DNA of 54,972 nucleotides from Elusimicrobiota bacterium (GCA_016714745.1 JADKCG010000022.1:1-54972), one strand, 5' to 3'; numbered from the stretch's first letter, positions 35,732 to 44,103 are shown. A program made the numbers and translations. Notes: generated from the sequence alone by a model not told the origin.

Positions 35732-35934
35732 GGTTTGTTGAATGCCCTCTTCAAAATGATTATGTCAAGAATTCGGAAAAACATTCTATGACGTTGCAGG
35801 CCCTGAGAGGTTTAACCCCGCCCTGCTAGCCATTTCGAATTTTGCTCCTCCCTGTCAAAGGCCAATCAGTAATGTAAAAATAAACCACTTAATAAACACA
35901 AGCAACCCGATAGCCTGACTCCGCCATCCTCATT

Positions 35935-36366
35935 TCAGAATCCTCCCCTTCCCCTGGGTTCCAAAATCTCCAAAGCCTCGGCTTTCGAGAGTTTTGAAGA
36001 TCGTTCGAAGGATAGTAATACCAAAGTAGCGCCAGATTGAAATCCCAATTCCGCAAAGGTCCTTTTCTCAACAGATGACACCCCACCATCAACAAGGTCA
36101 ATAGGCTGGACAATGACATGTAAAAAAGGTTTTAAAACTCGGTTACTACGCACTTTTGTGATCAGCGCACGTATTAGTTCAAGCGCGGGATCAAACTCTC
36201 CGATTAGCAAACGAGAGGTAGTGAAAGGAGAAAGAGGTGTTCCATTCACAACAAGGCCTGTGTCTACGTTGAGAACTTCCACCATGTTACGTGAGATATA
36301 TATAACAAGTCTCTCCTCCATTGATACACCAAACTTTTTCAAAATCCTCAAAAGTACCGACAGCAT
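35935..36366 (-). CDS. Small MreB-like (rod-shape-determining-like) protein
   Basis: This 143-residue protein starts at ATG 36366, with AAGGAGG a few bases upstream. It reads VIYISRNMVEVLNVDTG, FTTSRLLIGEF and LHVIVQPIDLVDGGVSSVEK-RTFAELGFQSGA. That layout (N-terminal strand pair, then HPL/QP-x-DxVxGGxxxVExRAxxELxxxAGA) occurs in a family of short proteins annotated as rod shape-determining MreB-like. It is only a partial actin fold. An extra G in the upstream nuclease gene makes a 255-residue run-on ORF, but the ribosome binding site argues for a separate gene. Function unknown. Confidence 0.5.
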   Translation of the reverse strand: MLSVLLRILKKFGVSMEERLVIYISRNMVEVLNVDTGLVVNGTPLSPFTTSRLLIGEFDPALELIRALITKVRSNRVLKPFLHVIVQPIDLVDGGVSSVEKRTFAELGFQSGATLVLLSFERSSKLSKAEALEILEPRGRGGF

Positions 36367-36407
36367 CCCTTCCTCCTTGCGATTTCGATTTCCACCCTTG
36401 AGAGTGG

Positions 36408-36702
36408 TTAATAAACCCGGGCCAGCCCCTCGATCGAGTAATTCTTGGTTCAACCACCGTCCGTCACGGTAAACCCGCCCCCACTCCATTCGCTCATCCA
36501 GGCTGTAAAACACATGGCCCACAAACCGCCCGTGCAAATCTTCTTTACTCGTCCGGATCACAATTTTTTGAGCCTTAGCCAATTGATCGCGAACGTAGGC
36601 CAAAGCCTCTTCCCCGCCATCTTCTTTCAACGGTGGCGTGTCCACTTCCGCCAGTCGAATTCGCTGACCAATCCACACGTCAAACCCAAGGTCCAGCCGC
36701 AC
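36408..36702 (-). pseudogene. SNase-like nuclease, C-terminal part cut off by the element insertion
   Basis: From the element edge the frame continues DLGFDVWIGQRIRLAEVDTP, then EEALAYVRDQLAKAQKIVI and LHGRFVGHVFYSL. These hold the Arg (RLAEVD), Glu (EEAL) and Arg (GRF) expected of a thermonuclease-like active site. Removing one G near 36435 gives the family ending RGLARVY and a stop at 36408-36410; as written, the frame runs on. The N-terminal part lies beyond the element at 41881-42456. Joining the parts across one copy of CCGCAC gives 287 residues (after the G correction). Confidence 0.75.
36697..36702. repeat. Target-site duplication, left copy (CCGCAC)
   Basis: CCGCAC directly precedes the left end of the element and is repeated at 41881-41886 after its right end. 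Deleting the element plus one copy restores the nuclease reading frame exactly. Confidence 0.8.
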
Positions 36703-36736
36703 TTATGTGACCAGTTTCGTTATGTGACGTGTTCTG
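36703..36736 (+). repeat. Left terminal inverted repeat with internal direct copy
   Basis: TTATGTGACCAG at 36703-36714 is the outer left terminus. TTATGTGAC occurs again at 36720-36728, in direct orientation 17 bp inward. Paired direct and inverted sites at element ends are common recombinase-binding arrangements. The right terminus shows only one clear copy. Confidence 0.65.
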
Positions 36737-36804
36737 CTCAAACAAAGAGAATTCTCTCGCTCGAACGTTTATATTCAAGATAGAAACGGTTTGAATGGCG
36801 TCGC

Positions 36805-37131
36805 TCATCTTGTCCCAATCCATTTGATCTTTTTCTGATCATACAGCCATTTAAAGTTCTCCACAAGAGCTTGCCTGTCTCCGGATGAACGGATCCCGAC
36901 TCCCGCTGTTAAGCGGAGCCCCTTCCCAGAAATAACCGGGTCGCCATATATTTCCTTATCAATCGTCAAATTCATCCCTTGATCGATTGCGATCGTCTCA
37001 CCGCTTCTCAGCTGATCCCGATCGCACGCGGAAGCCAGCCCCTTGCCCACAACCTCGTAAAGGGAAAACACCGGCGCCCGGTGGCTCGTTAAGTATTCCT
37101 CTCCTCCTCTGAAAAATCCCCGTTCCGTCAC
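36805..37131 (-). CDS. Hypothetical protein inside the element
   Basis: A 108-residue ORF on the strand opposite the recombinases: SLYEVVGKGLASACDRDQLR, an acidic middle and the end FKWLYDQKKIKWIG. No family is recognised. A region upstream in another frame (to about 37222) may be its displaced N-terminus. It could be a passenger or a regulator of the element. Weak evidence: length and codon use only. Confidence 0.35.
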   Translation of the reverse strand: MTERGFFRGGEEYLTSHRAPVFSLYEVVGKGLASACDRDQLRSGETIAIDQGMNLTIDKEIYGDPVISGKGLRLTAGVGIRSSGDRQALVENFKWLYDQKKIKWIGTR

Positions 37132-37580
37132 ACCGCCTCAATCCATCGTTTCTCCGGCCAGGGGATGTCGGGATCGCCCGGTCGAAGATGAAATCCATAT
37201 TCTCTTCCCCATCTGACGACAAGGATCTCTGTCTTTCGACAAAAGCCTCAAATCTTCCGCCGCCTGCAATATCAACCCTCAGGCAGACAATCCACGATCC
37301 GCATCATCAGGTCAATGCCCTCTTCCGCACATCCCTGTAGTGTTTCAACGGGCGATCGAATACCTCCTCAACGGGGCCAAAATCCCATCAGGACGCCTCC
37401 CCAAACTTCGATACCGCCGACTCGCTTCGTCAGGAAATTCGGATGGATGTTCCATTGCCCTGCGAGGTGGACGTTCAAGGTCTTTGATTCCACGAACCAC
37501 GCCTTCCACCGTGGTAAGTACGGGCCATGTCTCTCGACCAACAGATTAAAGATACCAGAAAGCCTTCCAGGAGGACAGGC

Positions 37581-38000
37581 TCTCGCCTGTGCGTTGCCGG
37601 TCTTGCGGACGGAGGGAACCCTTCACTGGCATGCCGTCTACAGACGATCCTCATCACCTTCAACGATCCCGTTGTCATCCCCGTTCGCAGAGTCCTCTGC
37701 TCGGTCTGCCGCAAACCTTCACCATACTGCCGGAATTCGTCCTCAGTTCCACCGCTACGCCAAGGCGTCGTCGACCTCGCCCTACAAAAGCGGAATTCCC
37801 TTTCGTGCGACGCCGTCGCCGACCTCATGGACCGTTGCCACCGTTGCGTCGCCGTCTTCACGCTCATCTCTGGCGCCGCCGGTTCCAAACCTCCTGACGT
37901 CGGCGAAAACCGGCCCTCCTTCGTTCGACATCGGCCTCTTCACCGGCGGGACCGTTTCCCTCAGCCAATAAACGGCCGGATCACCCAAACCTATCCCGTC
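37581..38000 (+). pseudogene. Zinc-ribbon protein remnant (DUF6431-like), frameshifted
   Basis: Pieces in shifting plus-strand frames read VVIPVRRVLCSVCRK, then CRKTFTILPEFVL, then FHRYAKAVVDLALQKRNSLS and CDAVADLMDRC. Together this recalls proteins with a CxxCGRTFxLLPxF...YxRY zinc-ribbon and HTH layout that accompany transposases and recombinases (DUF6431-like). Several one-base shifts are needed, and the N-terminal cysteine pair is not clear. The region 37131-37580 before it has no recognisable gene. Confidence 0.35.
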
Positions 38001-38131
38001 ACCCGCCTCTTTCCCTTCCTCCGAACACTCTTCGGTCGCGCCAATACCCAAATATCCACCGACCTCTCCGATCCCGTGGAACCCAGATCCCACAATCCCG
38101 TTGATTCCGGCCGCCGCCCTCCCCTTGCTAC

Positions 38132-39715
38132 CGTTCCCCATGAACGCCCGTCATCTTTGGACCGCCTCGAACGCCGTTGGCCGCCTTCTTTGATCCGCTA
38201 CCGCCAGTGCGTCCGGGTCTTCCTGAAATGGCTCTTCCTTCGCGGCGTCCCTTAGGCTCTCTTTCCACCGAACACGCCCGCGATTTCCTCGCCGCTCACG
38301 GCGCCGTCGGCGCGCTCCCTTCCACCCTCCACTTCGACAACTTCAGCCCCGCCATTTTTTCCGGTGGGGCCGCCGTCACATCTTTGGCCCATTGTCCCAC
38401 TTGAAAACTCCGCTTGGCGCCACGCCGCCCGCCGCTCGCCACGCCCCACTCCTTTCCGCCGTTATTTCTCAGAACTCGACGCACTCCTCCGATACCAATC
38501 CTTCCGGATTCCCGTCTCCTCAACGATTACTCCGCTGACCTTCGTAAAAACGGCTTCGGCTACCGCCAAATCAGTCCATCCTCGCCAACATCGCAACTTC
38601 CTCGAATTCCTCCTCCGTCGGCATAAGCGCACCACCGACGCCTCCCGCCGCGACGTCGACTCCTTTTTCCATCACGCCCCTACAACCTCGCCAACGATCA
38701 CGGCAAAGCCAGGGTCACCTACGTCCTCCGTTTCCTCGCCTTCGCCAATCCCGACCGCGCCGACGAATTCCGCATCCTCCGCGCTATCCGCCCAAACCGG
38801 ATCCCTTCGGTTCCCTCGCCGCGACTTCCTCGATTTCTGCCGCCCCATCGAGGGCTCCGCCCTCCACGTGTCGCACCCATCGCGATATCCTCTCTCTTTC
38901 GATTCTTTCTCACTCACCGGGGAATCACCAACCTCCGTCGCCTTTCCCCCAACGATATCGAGGCCTTCTTCCTCGCACGCTCCCTCCGTTTGCGCCCCTC
39001 TTCTCAAATGCCCGTTCTCGGCGCCCTCCGCAGCTTCTTCCGTTTCCTTCACCTGAAATCCCACTTGGCCGTCAACTGGGCACCACGCCTCCCATCCCCC
39101 AGCATCTTCAGCGCCAATCGCCGCCCAAAGTCCCTCCTGGCCTCAGGTCGAGCATCCCTCGCCTCCATCGACCGCTCCTCGCCCCTTGGCAAACGCGACT
39201 ACGCCATGGCCCTCCTCATGGCCACCCTCGGTATCCGTTCCCAGGAACTCCCAAACCTCCGCACCCAGGACGTGGACCTCCCCAACCTCCGCCTCTATCT
39301 CCAAAGACGCAAGGACGACAAACCCGATGTCCTCCCCGCTCTCCCAATCCTCGCCCACGCCCTCCGCGATTACCTCGCCGTCCGCCCGAAGGGACTCTTC
39401 GACGACCTCTTCCTCTCCCGTCCGGCCCCCGTCAAACCCCTCGGCTTCTACGCCCGCGACGCCGTCGCCTTTCGCCTCGCCAAACACTTCCACCGCCACC
39501 GCTCCATGCGCGTCTATTTCCTCCGTCACTCCTTCGCCAAACATCTCTCGACAACGGCGCCCCTCTTCCGAAAATCGGCGACCTCTTGGGCCACCAATCC
39601 TTTCCTCCACACTCATCTACACCCGCGCCGATGTCCGCCGCCTCCGCGACGTCGCCGACAACTACGCCGCATCTCCTCCCCTCGCCCTCCGGGCACGAAA
39701 GATGGGTGACCCCGT
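38132..39715 (+). pseudogene. Tyrosine recombinase 1 of the trio, multiply frameshifted
   Basis: Core-binding segments appear in alternating frames: LERRWPPSLIRYRQCVRVFL, LGSLSTEHARDFLAAHG, RNFLEFLLRRHKRTT, YNLANDHGKARVTYVLRFLA and NDIEAFFLARSLRL. The catalytic part (about 39150-39680) reads RDYAMALLMATLGIRSQELP (Arg I), LRTQDVDLPNLR, YFLRHSFAKHL (RH pair; the first His of HxLRH is Tyr here) and STLIYTRADVRRLRDVA (Tyr nucleophile). Frames change at least four times. The N-terminal region is longer than in simple integrases. Confidence 0.68.
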
Positions 39716-40725
39716 GCCGGAATCTCCCATCCTTCAATTTCCACTGCCCAGGCCTCGCCCCCCTCCTCGAACGCTTCCTCACCCTCCGTCGCCGCCTCGG
39801 TTATTCCGTCGACAACAAAGCCCCTCATCTACGTCTACCGCGAACTCGATGCCTTCTTCTCCTTCTACGGTCTCTCCAAACCCTCCGACATCGACGAACC
39901 CCACGCCTTCCGCTGGATGTTCGCCATCCCTTCCCCCAGTCCGCCACAACCAAAAATATCCGCCTCCAGCGCCTCCGCTCCTTCTGCGCCTACCTGTTCA
40001 AATCGGCCTCCTCAAGGAGGATCCCTCCCGCCGCATCCCCTTCCTCCGCCAAAACCTTACCCGAAACCCCCACCTCTATTCCCTCCAGGAACTCGGCGCC
40101 ATGCTCCACGTCGCCCACAGATGGACCTCACGCCACAACCACCATTTCCCAGGCCTCGTCATGGCGCCTTCATCCACCTCGTCTACGCCTCAGGTCTCCG
40201 CCTCGGCGAGGCCCTCAACCTCAAACTCAAAGACTTCGACCCCGACGAAATCCCCTCGCCCTCTGGAACACCAAGTTCCACAAGGAGCGCCTTGTCCCTC
40301 TTTCCCAGGACTCCGCCGACCGACTCTCCCATTTCCTTTTCCGCCGTTCCCTCCGTTACCCCAACCAATGCCGTCCCGACGACTTCATCTTCTGCCACAA
40401 AAACGGCCAATACAGCCGCGTCGGCATGTTCTATCTCTTCCGCAACCTCCTCCGCGAAGCCGGCCTCGCCCAAAAACACGGGCCCCGCATCCACGACCTC
40501 CGCCACACCTTCGCCGTCCATCGCCTCTACAAGTGGTACCAGGACGGCGCAGACCCCTTGAACAAACTCCCAGACCTCCCCACCTTCATGGGCCACGCCT
40601 GTTTCGAAAATCCCCAGGTCTACCTCACCATCACCAAGGACCTCCTCCGAGAGGGCGACAAACGCTTCCAGGCCCTCGCCGATGACACCGCTAAAAAAAA
40701 GATCCCGCTCCTCCCAGGCTCCCTC
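39716..40725 (+). pseudogene. Tyrosine recombinase 2 of the trio, frameshifted N-terminal half
   Basis: The start region reads LAPLLERFLTLRRRLGYS, then in another frame YRELDAFFSFYGLSKPSDID and IRLQRLRSFCAYLF. After shifts, the catalytic part is intact in one frame: WNTKFHKERLVPLS, IHDLRHTFAVHRLYKWY (HxLRH) and LPTFMGHACFENPQVYLTIT (GH and Tyr nucleophile). The HRLxxWYxxG wording with a long K-L-P spacer is typical of the second recombinase in RIT elements. No stop separates it from the next gene in the present sequence. Confidence 0.68.
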
Positions 40726-41735
40726 ATGAAATCCGACTTGGCCGGACATCTTAAAACGTTCTTCTTCTCCTATCTCCGCCAGCACCGCGGCGTTAGCCCT
40801 CTCACCCTCAAACCTATGCCGACACCTTCCGCCTCCTCCTCCGTTTCCTCGCCGCACGCCACCGCTCTGCGCCCTTTCACCGTTAAAGACCTTCAGGTCA
40901 AATCCCTCCTCGCTTTCCTTCAATATCTTGAAGACAAACACGCCGGGCGATCCAACAGCCCTTCTCCCCGCAACCTTCGCCTCGCCGCCATCCAGTCCTT
41001 CTTCAGATACCTTCGCCTCTTCGAGCCCGCCTTCGAGCCCCTCGCCAGACGGGTCCTCAATATCCCCAGAAAACGAACCCACAAGAATTTCCCCGAATTC
41101 CTCACCCGCCATGAGCTTGAGGCCGTTCTCTCCCAATCGACCTCGACGCCCCGACGGCGTCCGCGATCTCTCCATCCTCCTCTTCCTTTACAACACAGGT
41201 GCGCGCCCAGGAAACCGCCGGCGCCCAAATCTCTTGGTTCGACTTCCCGAACCGATTCGTCACCATCACCGGCAAGGGCGACAAGTCCCGCTCCACCCCA
41301 CTTTGGCCCTCCACCGTCCAGTTCCTCAGACGTTATCTCGACCACCACCGCCGACCCCCCGCTCCTCAAGCCGCCGCCTCCTTCTTCATCAATCAACGCG
41401 GGGGACCCTTGACCCGTTTCGGCGTCCGCTCCCTCGTCAAAAAATACGTCCACCGCGCCGCCATAAAGTGCCCTTCCCTCGCAAAACGGAAAATCTCCAC
41501 GCACTCTTTCCGGCATACTACCGCCGTCCACCTCTTGAAGGCCAGGGTCGACCTCAACGTCATCAAAGACTGGCTCGGCCACGCTTCCGTCAAGTCCACC
41601 AAGCGCCATCTCCACACCGACGCCGATGACAAACAGCGCCCTCGAACGTTTCGGCCCGCCCGATTATGTGGTGAGCTCCCTCGCCCCGAAGAGGACGACG
41701 GGCCCACTCCCTTGGGTTGGTTGAAGGATTTGTAG
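40726..41735 (+). pseudogene. Tyrosine recombinase 3 of the trio, frameshifted, nucleophile Tyr replaced by His
   Basis: It starts at ATG 40726 (MKSDLAGHLKTFFFSYL) with RQHRGVSPLTL, and continues after shifts with VKSLLAFLQYLEDKHAGRS and FFRYLRLFEPAFEPLARRVL. The catalytic part (41199-41735) is one frame: ITGKGDKSRSTPLWPSTV, HSFRHTTAVHLLKARVDLN and WLGHASVKSTKRHLHTDAD. In relatives the last segment reads ...T-x-x-Y-V-x-A-D. Here His (CAT, 41608-41610) occupies the Tyr position, a one-base change from TAT. Frameshifts lie near 40830 and 41150. Confidence 0.68.
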
Positions 41736-41838
41736 ACGGAAAACCACCGCACCGCCCGATTCCTGGGGCGGGACTTTTATGTGCTCAACTGGATTGTTAT
41801 GGCCAGTCGCATATTCCAGGAGAAAAACTCCAGTTTCC

Positions 41839-42456
41839 TTACGACGGAGAAAACGACGGGCCAAAACTCTGGCCACATAACCGCACGAGCAAAGTATCCC
41901 CGTCAACAACGCGTTGAACCTCACCCCGATAGATGAACGGTTCACCACCAGGGCGCTTTAGTTGTTTTGGAGGTTTGCCGTTCCCCTTTGTGGGGTCTTC
42001 GCCAAAATGGTCCGCCTGGATTGCCTTTACCAGTTCGTCCCGCGTCCATTTCTTTTCAATAGCCGTTGTCTCGTAAAACTGGCGGGCTTCGTCATTTTTT
42101 ACCGTTAATAATTCGCGCATGTGCGACCAGGTTAACGGAGTGTTTTTGGTGACGCCCTTGGGATAATACTGATGGTAGAGGACACACCGGACCAATGTTG
42201 TTCGGTCGGCGTGGAGTTCATTGGCCAGTCGTTCCATGACAGATTCCCCGTAGCCGGAGTTCTCCGTCAATCGTTCCCGTGCGATCCTTTCCCCACAACC
42301 CCAGTATGTCCGCATCAATTCAAAGTTTGCCGACGCTTGCGCCCGCGCCCGCCCAGCGTCAATGATCTTTCGAAGGTCAAAGACCAGCTTGTCAAAATCT
42401 TGACCGCTTAGAACCAAGTCCTTTGTCACGGTCTCTTTCTTTGCGGGAAACCTCAT
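41839..42456 (-). CDS. DUF1016_N–SNase nuclease, N-terminal part interrupted by the element
   Basis: Residues about 15-165 match the DUF1016 N-terminal (YhcG-like) domain: IIDAGRARAQASANFELMRT, GYGESVMERLANEL, LTWSHMRELLTVK and ARQFYETTAIEKKWT. After a Lys/Pro linker the thermonuclease-like strand starts (YRGEVQRVVDGDTLLVR). At 41881 the frame enters the mobile element and ends in foreign sequence at 41839. The rest of the SNase domain is at 36408-36696. DUF1016_N domains usually precede a PD-(D/E)xK nuclease; pairing with an SNase fold is unusual. The ATG shares one base with the stop of the upstream regulator (TAATG). Confidence 0.75.
   Translation of the reverse strand: MRFPAKKETVTKDLVLSGQDFDKLVFDLRKIIDAGRARAQASANFELMRTYWGCGERIARERLTENSGYGESVMERLANELHADRTTLVRCVLYHQYYPKGVTKNTPLTWSHMRELLTVKNDEARQFYETTAIEKKWTRDELVKAIQADHFGEDPTKGNGKPPKQLKRPGGEPFIYRGEVQRVVDGDTLLVRLCGQSFGPSFSPS
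41869..41886. repeat. Right terminal inverted repeat and target-site duplication
   Basis: CTGGCCACATAA (41869-41880) is the right end of the element, inverted relative to TTATGTGACCAG at the left with a single mismatch. CCGCAC (41881-41886) is the second copy of the target duplication. On the minus strand CCGCAC reads GTG CGG (Val-Arg) within the interrupted nuclease gene. Confidence 0.8.
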
Positions 42457-42740
42457 TATCGCCTCTTCAAGACCAATTCCAATCCTTCTCTCGCTTTCGC
42501 GGATGTGGCTTCGTCAATCATCAGAGATTCAAGGTAACCTCGGAACAAATCTGCAGAGACCTGATCTGCCGCCCCTTCAATGGCGGCGGCCAGCGTCAGC
42601 ATCTTTTTCCAGTCGTCGCCTTTTGCCACCATCCGAGAGAGTGCTTGAACTTGCCCGTTCAAGCGGGCGAGACGCACTTGTAAGGTCGTTTGATCGTTTG
42701 TGGTTATTGTAACGGTACCTCGATTTCGCATTTTCCCCAT
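42456..42740 (-). CDS. CsoR/FrmR-like (DUF156) helical regulator lacking the usual metal ligands
   Basis: A 94-residue all-helical protein: LQVRLARLNGQVQALSRMVA, DDWKKMLTLAAAIEGAADQV and SADLFRGYLESLMI. Spacing and wording match the CsoR/RcnR/FrmR family of tetrameric DNA-binding repressors. The position normally holding the first ligand Cys (in the D-x-C-x-D region) is Trp, and the HxxC pair in helix 2 is not present, so classical Cu or Ni sensing is unlikely. I choose ATG 42740 (MGKMRNRG) over 42863, whose extra residues look non-coding. It is translationally coupled to the nuclease gene and may regulate it or serve as its partner. Confidence 0.62.
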   Translation of the reverse strand: MGKMRNRGTVTITTNDQTTLQVRLARLNGQVQALSRMVAKGDDWKKMLTLAAAIEGAADQVSADLFRGYLESLMIDEATSAKAREGLELVLKRR

Positions 42741-42902
42741 GCCGTTATCTCCCCTCTGTGTTCTGGAAAATCCCAATAAAACAAAACCTTTGGGTTGATG
42801 AATCCTACAAAATCCAAGCTTGATCATGCCCGGTAAGGGGGGGGGAGGATTCTCAGCGCACATGCGATCGTGCCTGCGGGCTAAACCGACGGCCAGGGGC
42901 GA

Positions 42903-43034
42903 ATCGTCGTCAGGATTTCCTTGGGACCAAAGTGGGGGATGGAGGGCTACTTTAACATCCCCTACGGCTACCTCGTCAGCGATGTCCTATCCGCCGATTT
43001 CTGGACAAACCGGATGGTTGAGGTCCTTTGTTGA
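42903..43034 (+). pseudogene. C-terminal relic of a papain-like (C1) peptidase
   Basis: The frame reads VVRISLGPKWGMEGYFNIPY, then GYLVSDVLSADFWTN and a TGA. This resembles the end of C1-family peptidases (W-G-x-x-GYFxIPYxYL...A-x-DFW). No catalytic residues remain and no start is present. It is probably a leftover from an earlier gene. Similarity is by eye. Confidence 0.35.
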
Positions 43035-43125
43035 GATTCCAATATTTGTTGCGTTTCGTCGGTAATTTTGAGAAGCTTTGTCCAGGTAATTGAAAGAGTT
43101 TTTCGCCGGTTTTAGGAGGCCCCTG

Positions 43126-43809
43126 TTGTGTTCCCAATTCATCGTTGATAAAACTGGCATACAACTGGGCCGATCGTTAAAAGCCTCGGGTGGGAATGAC
43201 ATCCCTGCCCGTTCCCGCGTGGTCCCACGTCGCCCGGCTCCCGTGGTTGTCCGGCAAGCCTCCGAACGAATATTTAAGGAAATGATATTCGGGCTCGTCC
43301 CTGCATGGAGCCCAACTCCCACCGTCAAATTCGCCACGCACAATGCCCGTTTAATGTCCGCCGATAAAAAGACGGGCCGCAATGTGCTCATTTATGAAAA
43401 GCCCACCTGGCGCGAGGCTTTTCGCCTCCGCCATTGCCTCGTGCCCATGACGGGGTTTATCGAGCCCATTTACCAGGGAGAACTTGCGGGGAATATGGTG
43501 GTCTTTCGGCCCAACGAGCAGAACGTTTTCGCGGCGGCCGGCATTTGGGAGGAATGGACGTCAAAGACGACGGGGGAAGCTGTGTCCACTTTCACCGTCT
43601 TAACAGATGACCCCGTCCCCGACGTGGAGCGTCTCGGCCACGACCGCACACCGGTATTTTTGTCGGAGGAAGATTTCGACCATTGGCTCCTCGCCGAGTC
43701 GGCCCAGCCCCAAGAAATGCTCAATTCCCTTCGATCCCGCCACGCCAAATGGAGGTGGTCAGCCACGATCGACCGCCCTCTCGCCCCTGGCTGGGAAAAG
43801 CGTGCATAG
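43126..43809 (+). CDS. SRAP/HMCES-family DNA-protein crosslink protein
   Basis: An SOS-response-associated peptidase fold. The start is TTG 43126, preceded by AGGAGG (43114-43119) at 6 bp. This makes Cys the second residue (MCSQF), which becomes the N-terminal nucleophile after Met removal. THNARLM gives the conserved Asn, FRLRHCLVPMTGFIEPIY the conserved Glu, and GHDRTPVFL the conserved His (HxRxPV). The in-frame start at 43090 would hide the Cys and is wrong. SRAP proteins bind abasic sites in single-stranded DNA and form a thiazolidine crosslink. Some loci place it near repair genes; here it stands in an accessory region. Usual family length is about 220-230; this one has 227 residues. Confidence 0.85.
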   Translation: MCSQFIVDKTGIQLGRSLKASGGNDIPARSRVVPRRPAPVVVRQASERIFKEMIFGLVPAWSPTPTVKFATHNARLMSADKKTGRNVLIYEKPTWREAFRLRHCLVPMTGFIEPIYQGELAGNMVVFRPNEQNVFAAAGIWEEWTSKTTGEAVSTFTVLTDDPVPDVERLGHDRTPVFLSEEDFDHWLLAESAQPQEMLNSLRSRHAKWRWSATIDRPLAPGWEKRA

Positions 43810-43857
43810 GGAATCCCAGAACCTTTTGACCAAATACCCAATTACCAGGAGGCAAAA

Positions 43858-44031
43858 ATGTCCAGCGGCGGTTTCCTCGTTAAATTCAACAACCAAGACG
43901 TTGTCCGTTGTTACAACGTGTCTTTCAATCATGACCTCTGGGAATACACCATCAACGACAAAGAAACAAAACCCTTCCCCAATGACCTAAAAGAAATAAA
44001 AGTAATTATTGAAAAGGAACCGGACCGTTAA
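43858..44031 (+). CDS. Small hypothetical protein, 57 residues
   Basis: The ORF begins at ATG 43858 with AGGAGG 6 bp upstream and ends at TAA 44029-44031. It reads SSGGFLVKFNNQDVVRCYNV and ends KEIKVIIEKEPDR. The strong ribosome binding site and balanced, non-repetitive composition argue that it is real. It follows the SRAP gene by 48 bp and may be co-transcribed. No family recognised; there are no transmembrane segments. Confidence 0.6.
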   Translation: MSSGGFLVKFNNQDVVRCYNVSFNHDLWEYTINDKETKPFPNDLKEIKVIIEKEPDR

Positions 44032-44075
44032 AGCACAAAAATATTTATAGGCTTAGCCGCTCTGGGGGTGTTCAT

Positions 44076-44103
44076 TTGATTTTCGGCAAAGGAATGGTAG
44101 AAT
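44076..44103 (+). promoter_or_regulatory. Putative sigma70-like promoter for the polymorphic toxin gene
   Basis: TTGATT at 44076-44081 and TAGAAT at 44098-44103 are spaced 16 bp apart. The ATG at 44142 lies about 32 bp beyond the expected start point. This fits a sigma70 promoter for the long secreted protein gene that follows. Confidence 0.5.

Larger units (their letters stand above)
36703..41880 (+). mobile_element. RIT-like element (three tyrosine recombinases), 5178 bp
   Basis: The left end TTATGTGACCAG (36703-36714) and the right end CTGGCCACATAA (41869-41880) are inverted repeats with one mismatch. A 6-bp duplication CCGCAC flanks the element, which is inserted in a nuclease gene. A second TTATGTGAC lies at 36720, just inside the left end. 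The plus strand carries three consecutive tyrosine recombinase genes, matching the known 'recombinase in trio' (RIT) plan. In addition there are a zinc-ribbon remnant and a small minus-strand gene before them, which makes it longer than three recombinase genes alone would need. The recombinase frames are broken many times, so activity is doubtful. Naming it RIT rests on gene order and ends, not on a database match. Confidence 0.8.

Noticed and set aside
35935..36702. Single 255-residue protein joining SNase and MreB-like parts
   Set aside because: The join depends on one extra G. The SNase family ending and stop, plus a strong ribosome binding site before ATG 36366, show two genes.
37340..37549. 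Transposase-like ORF (FQRAIEYLLNGAKIPSG)
   Set aside because: It suggested an IS transposase piece, but no catalytic motif or family pattern could be followed beyond 20 residues.
40183..41175. 330-residue minus-strand ORF opposite the recombinases
   Set aside because: The plus strand carries the conserved recombinase motifs; the Glu/Gly-rich minus frame is the complement of C-rich codons.
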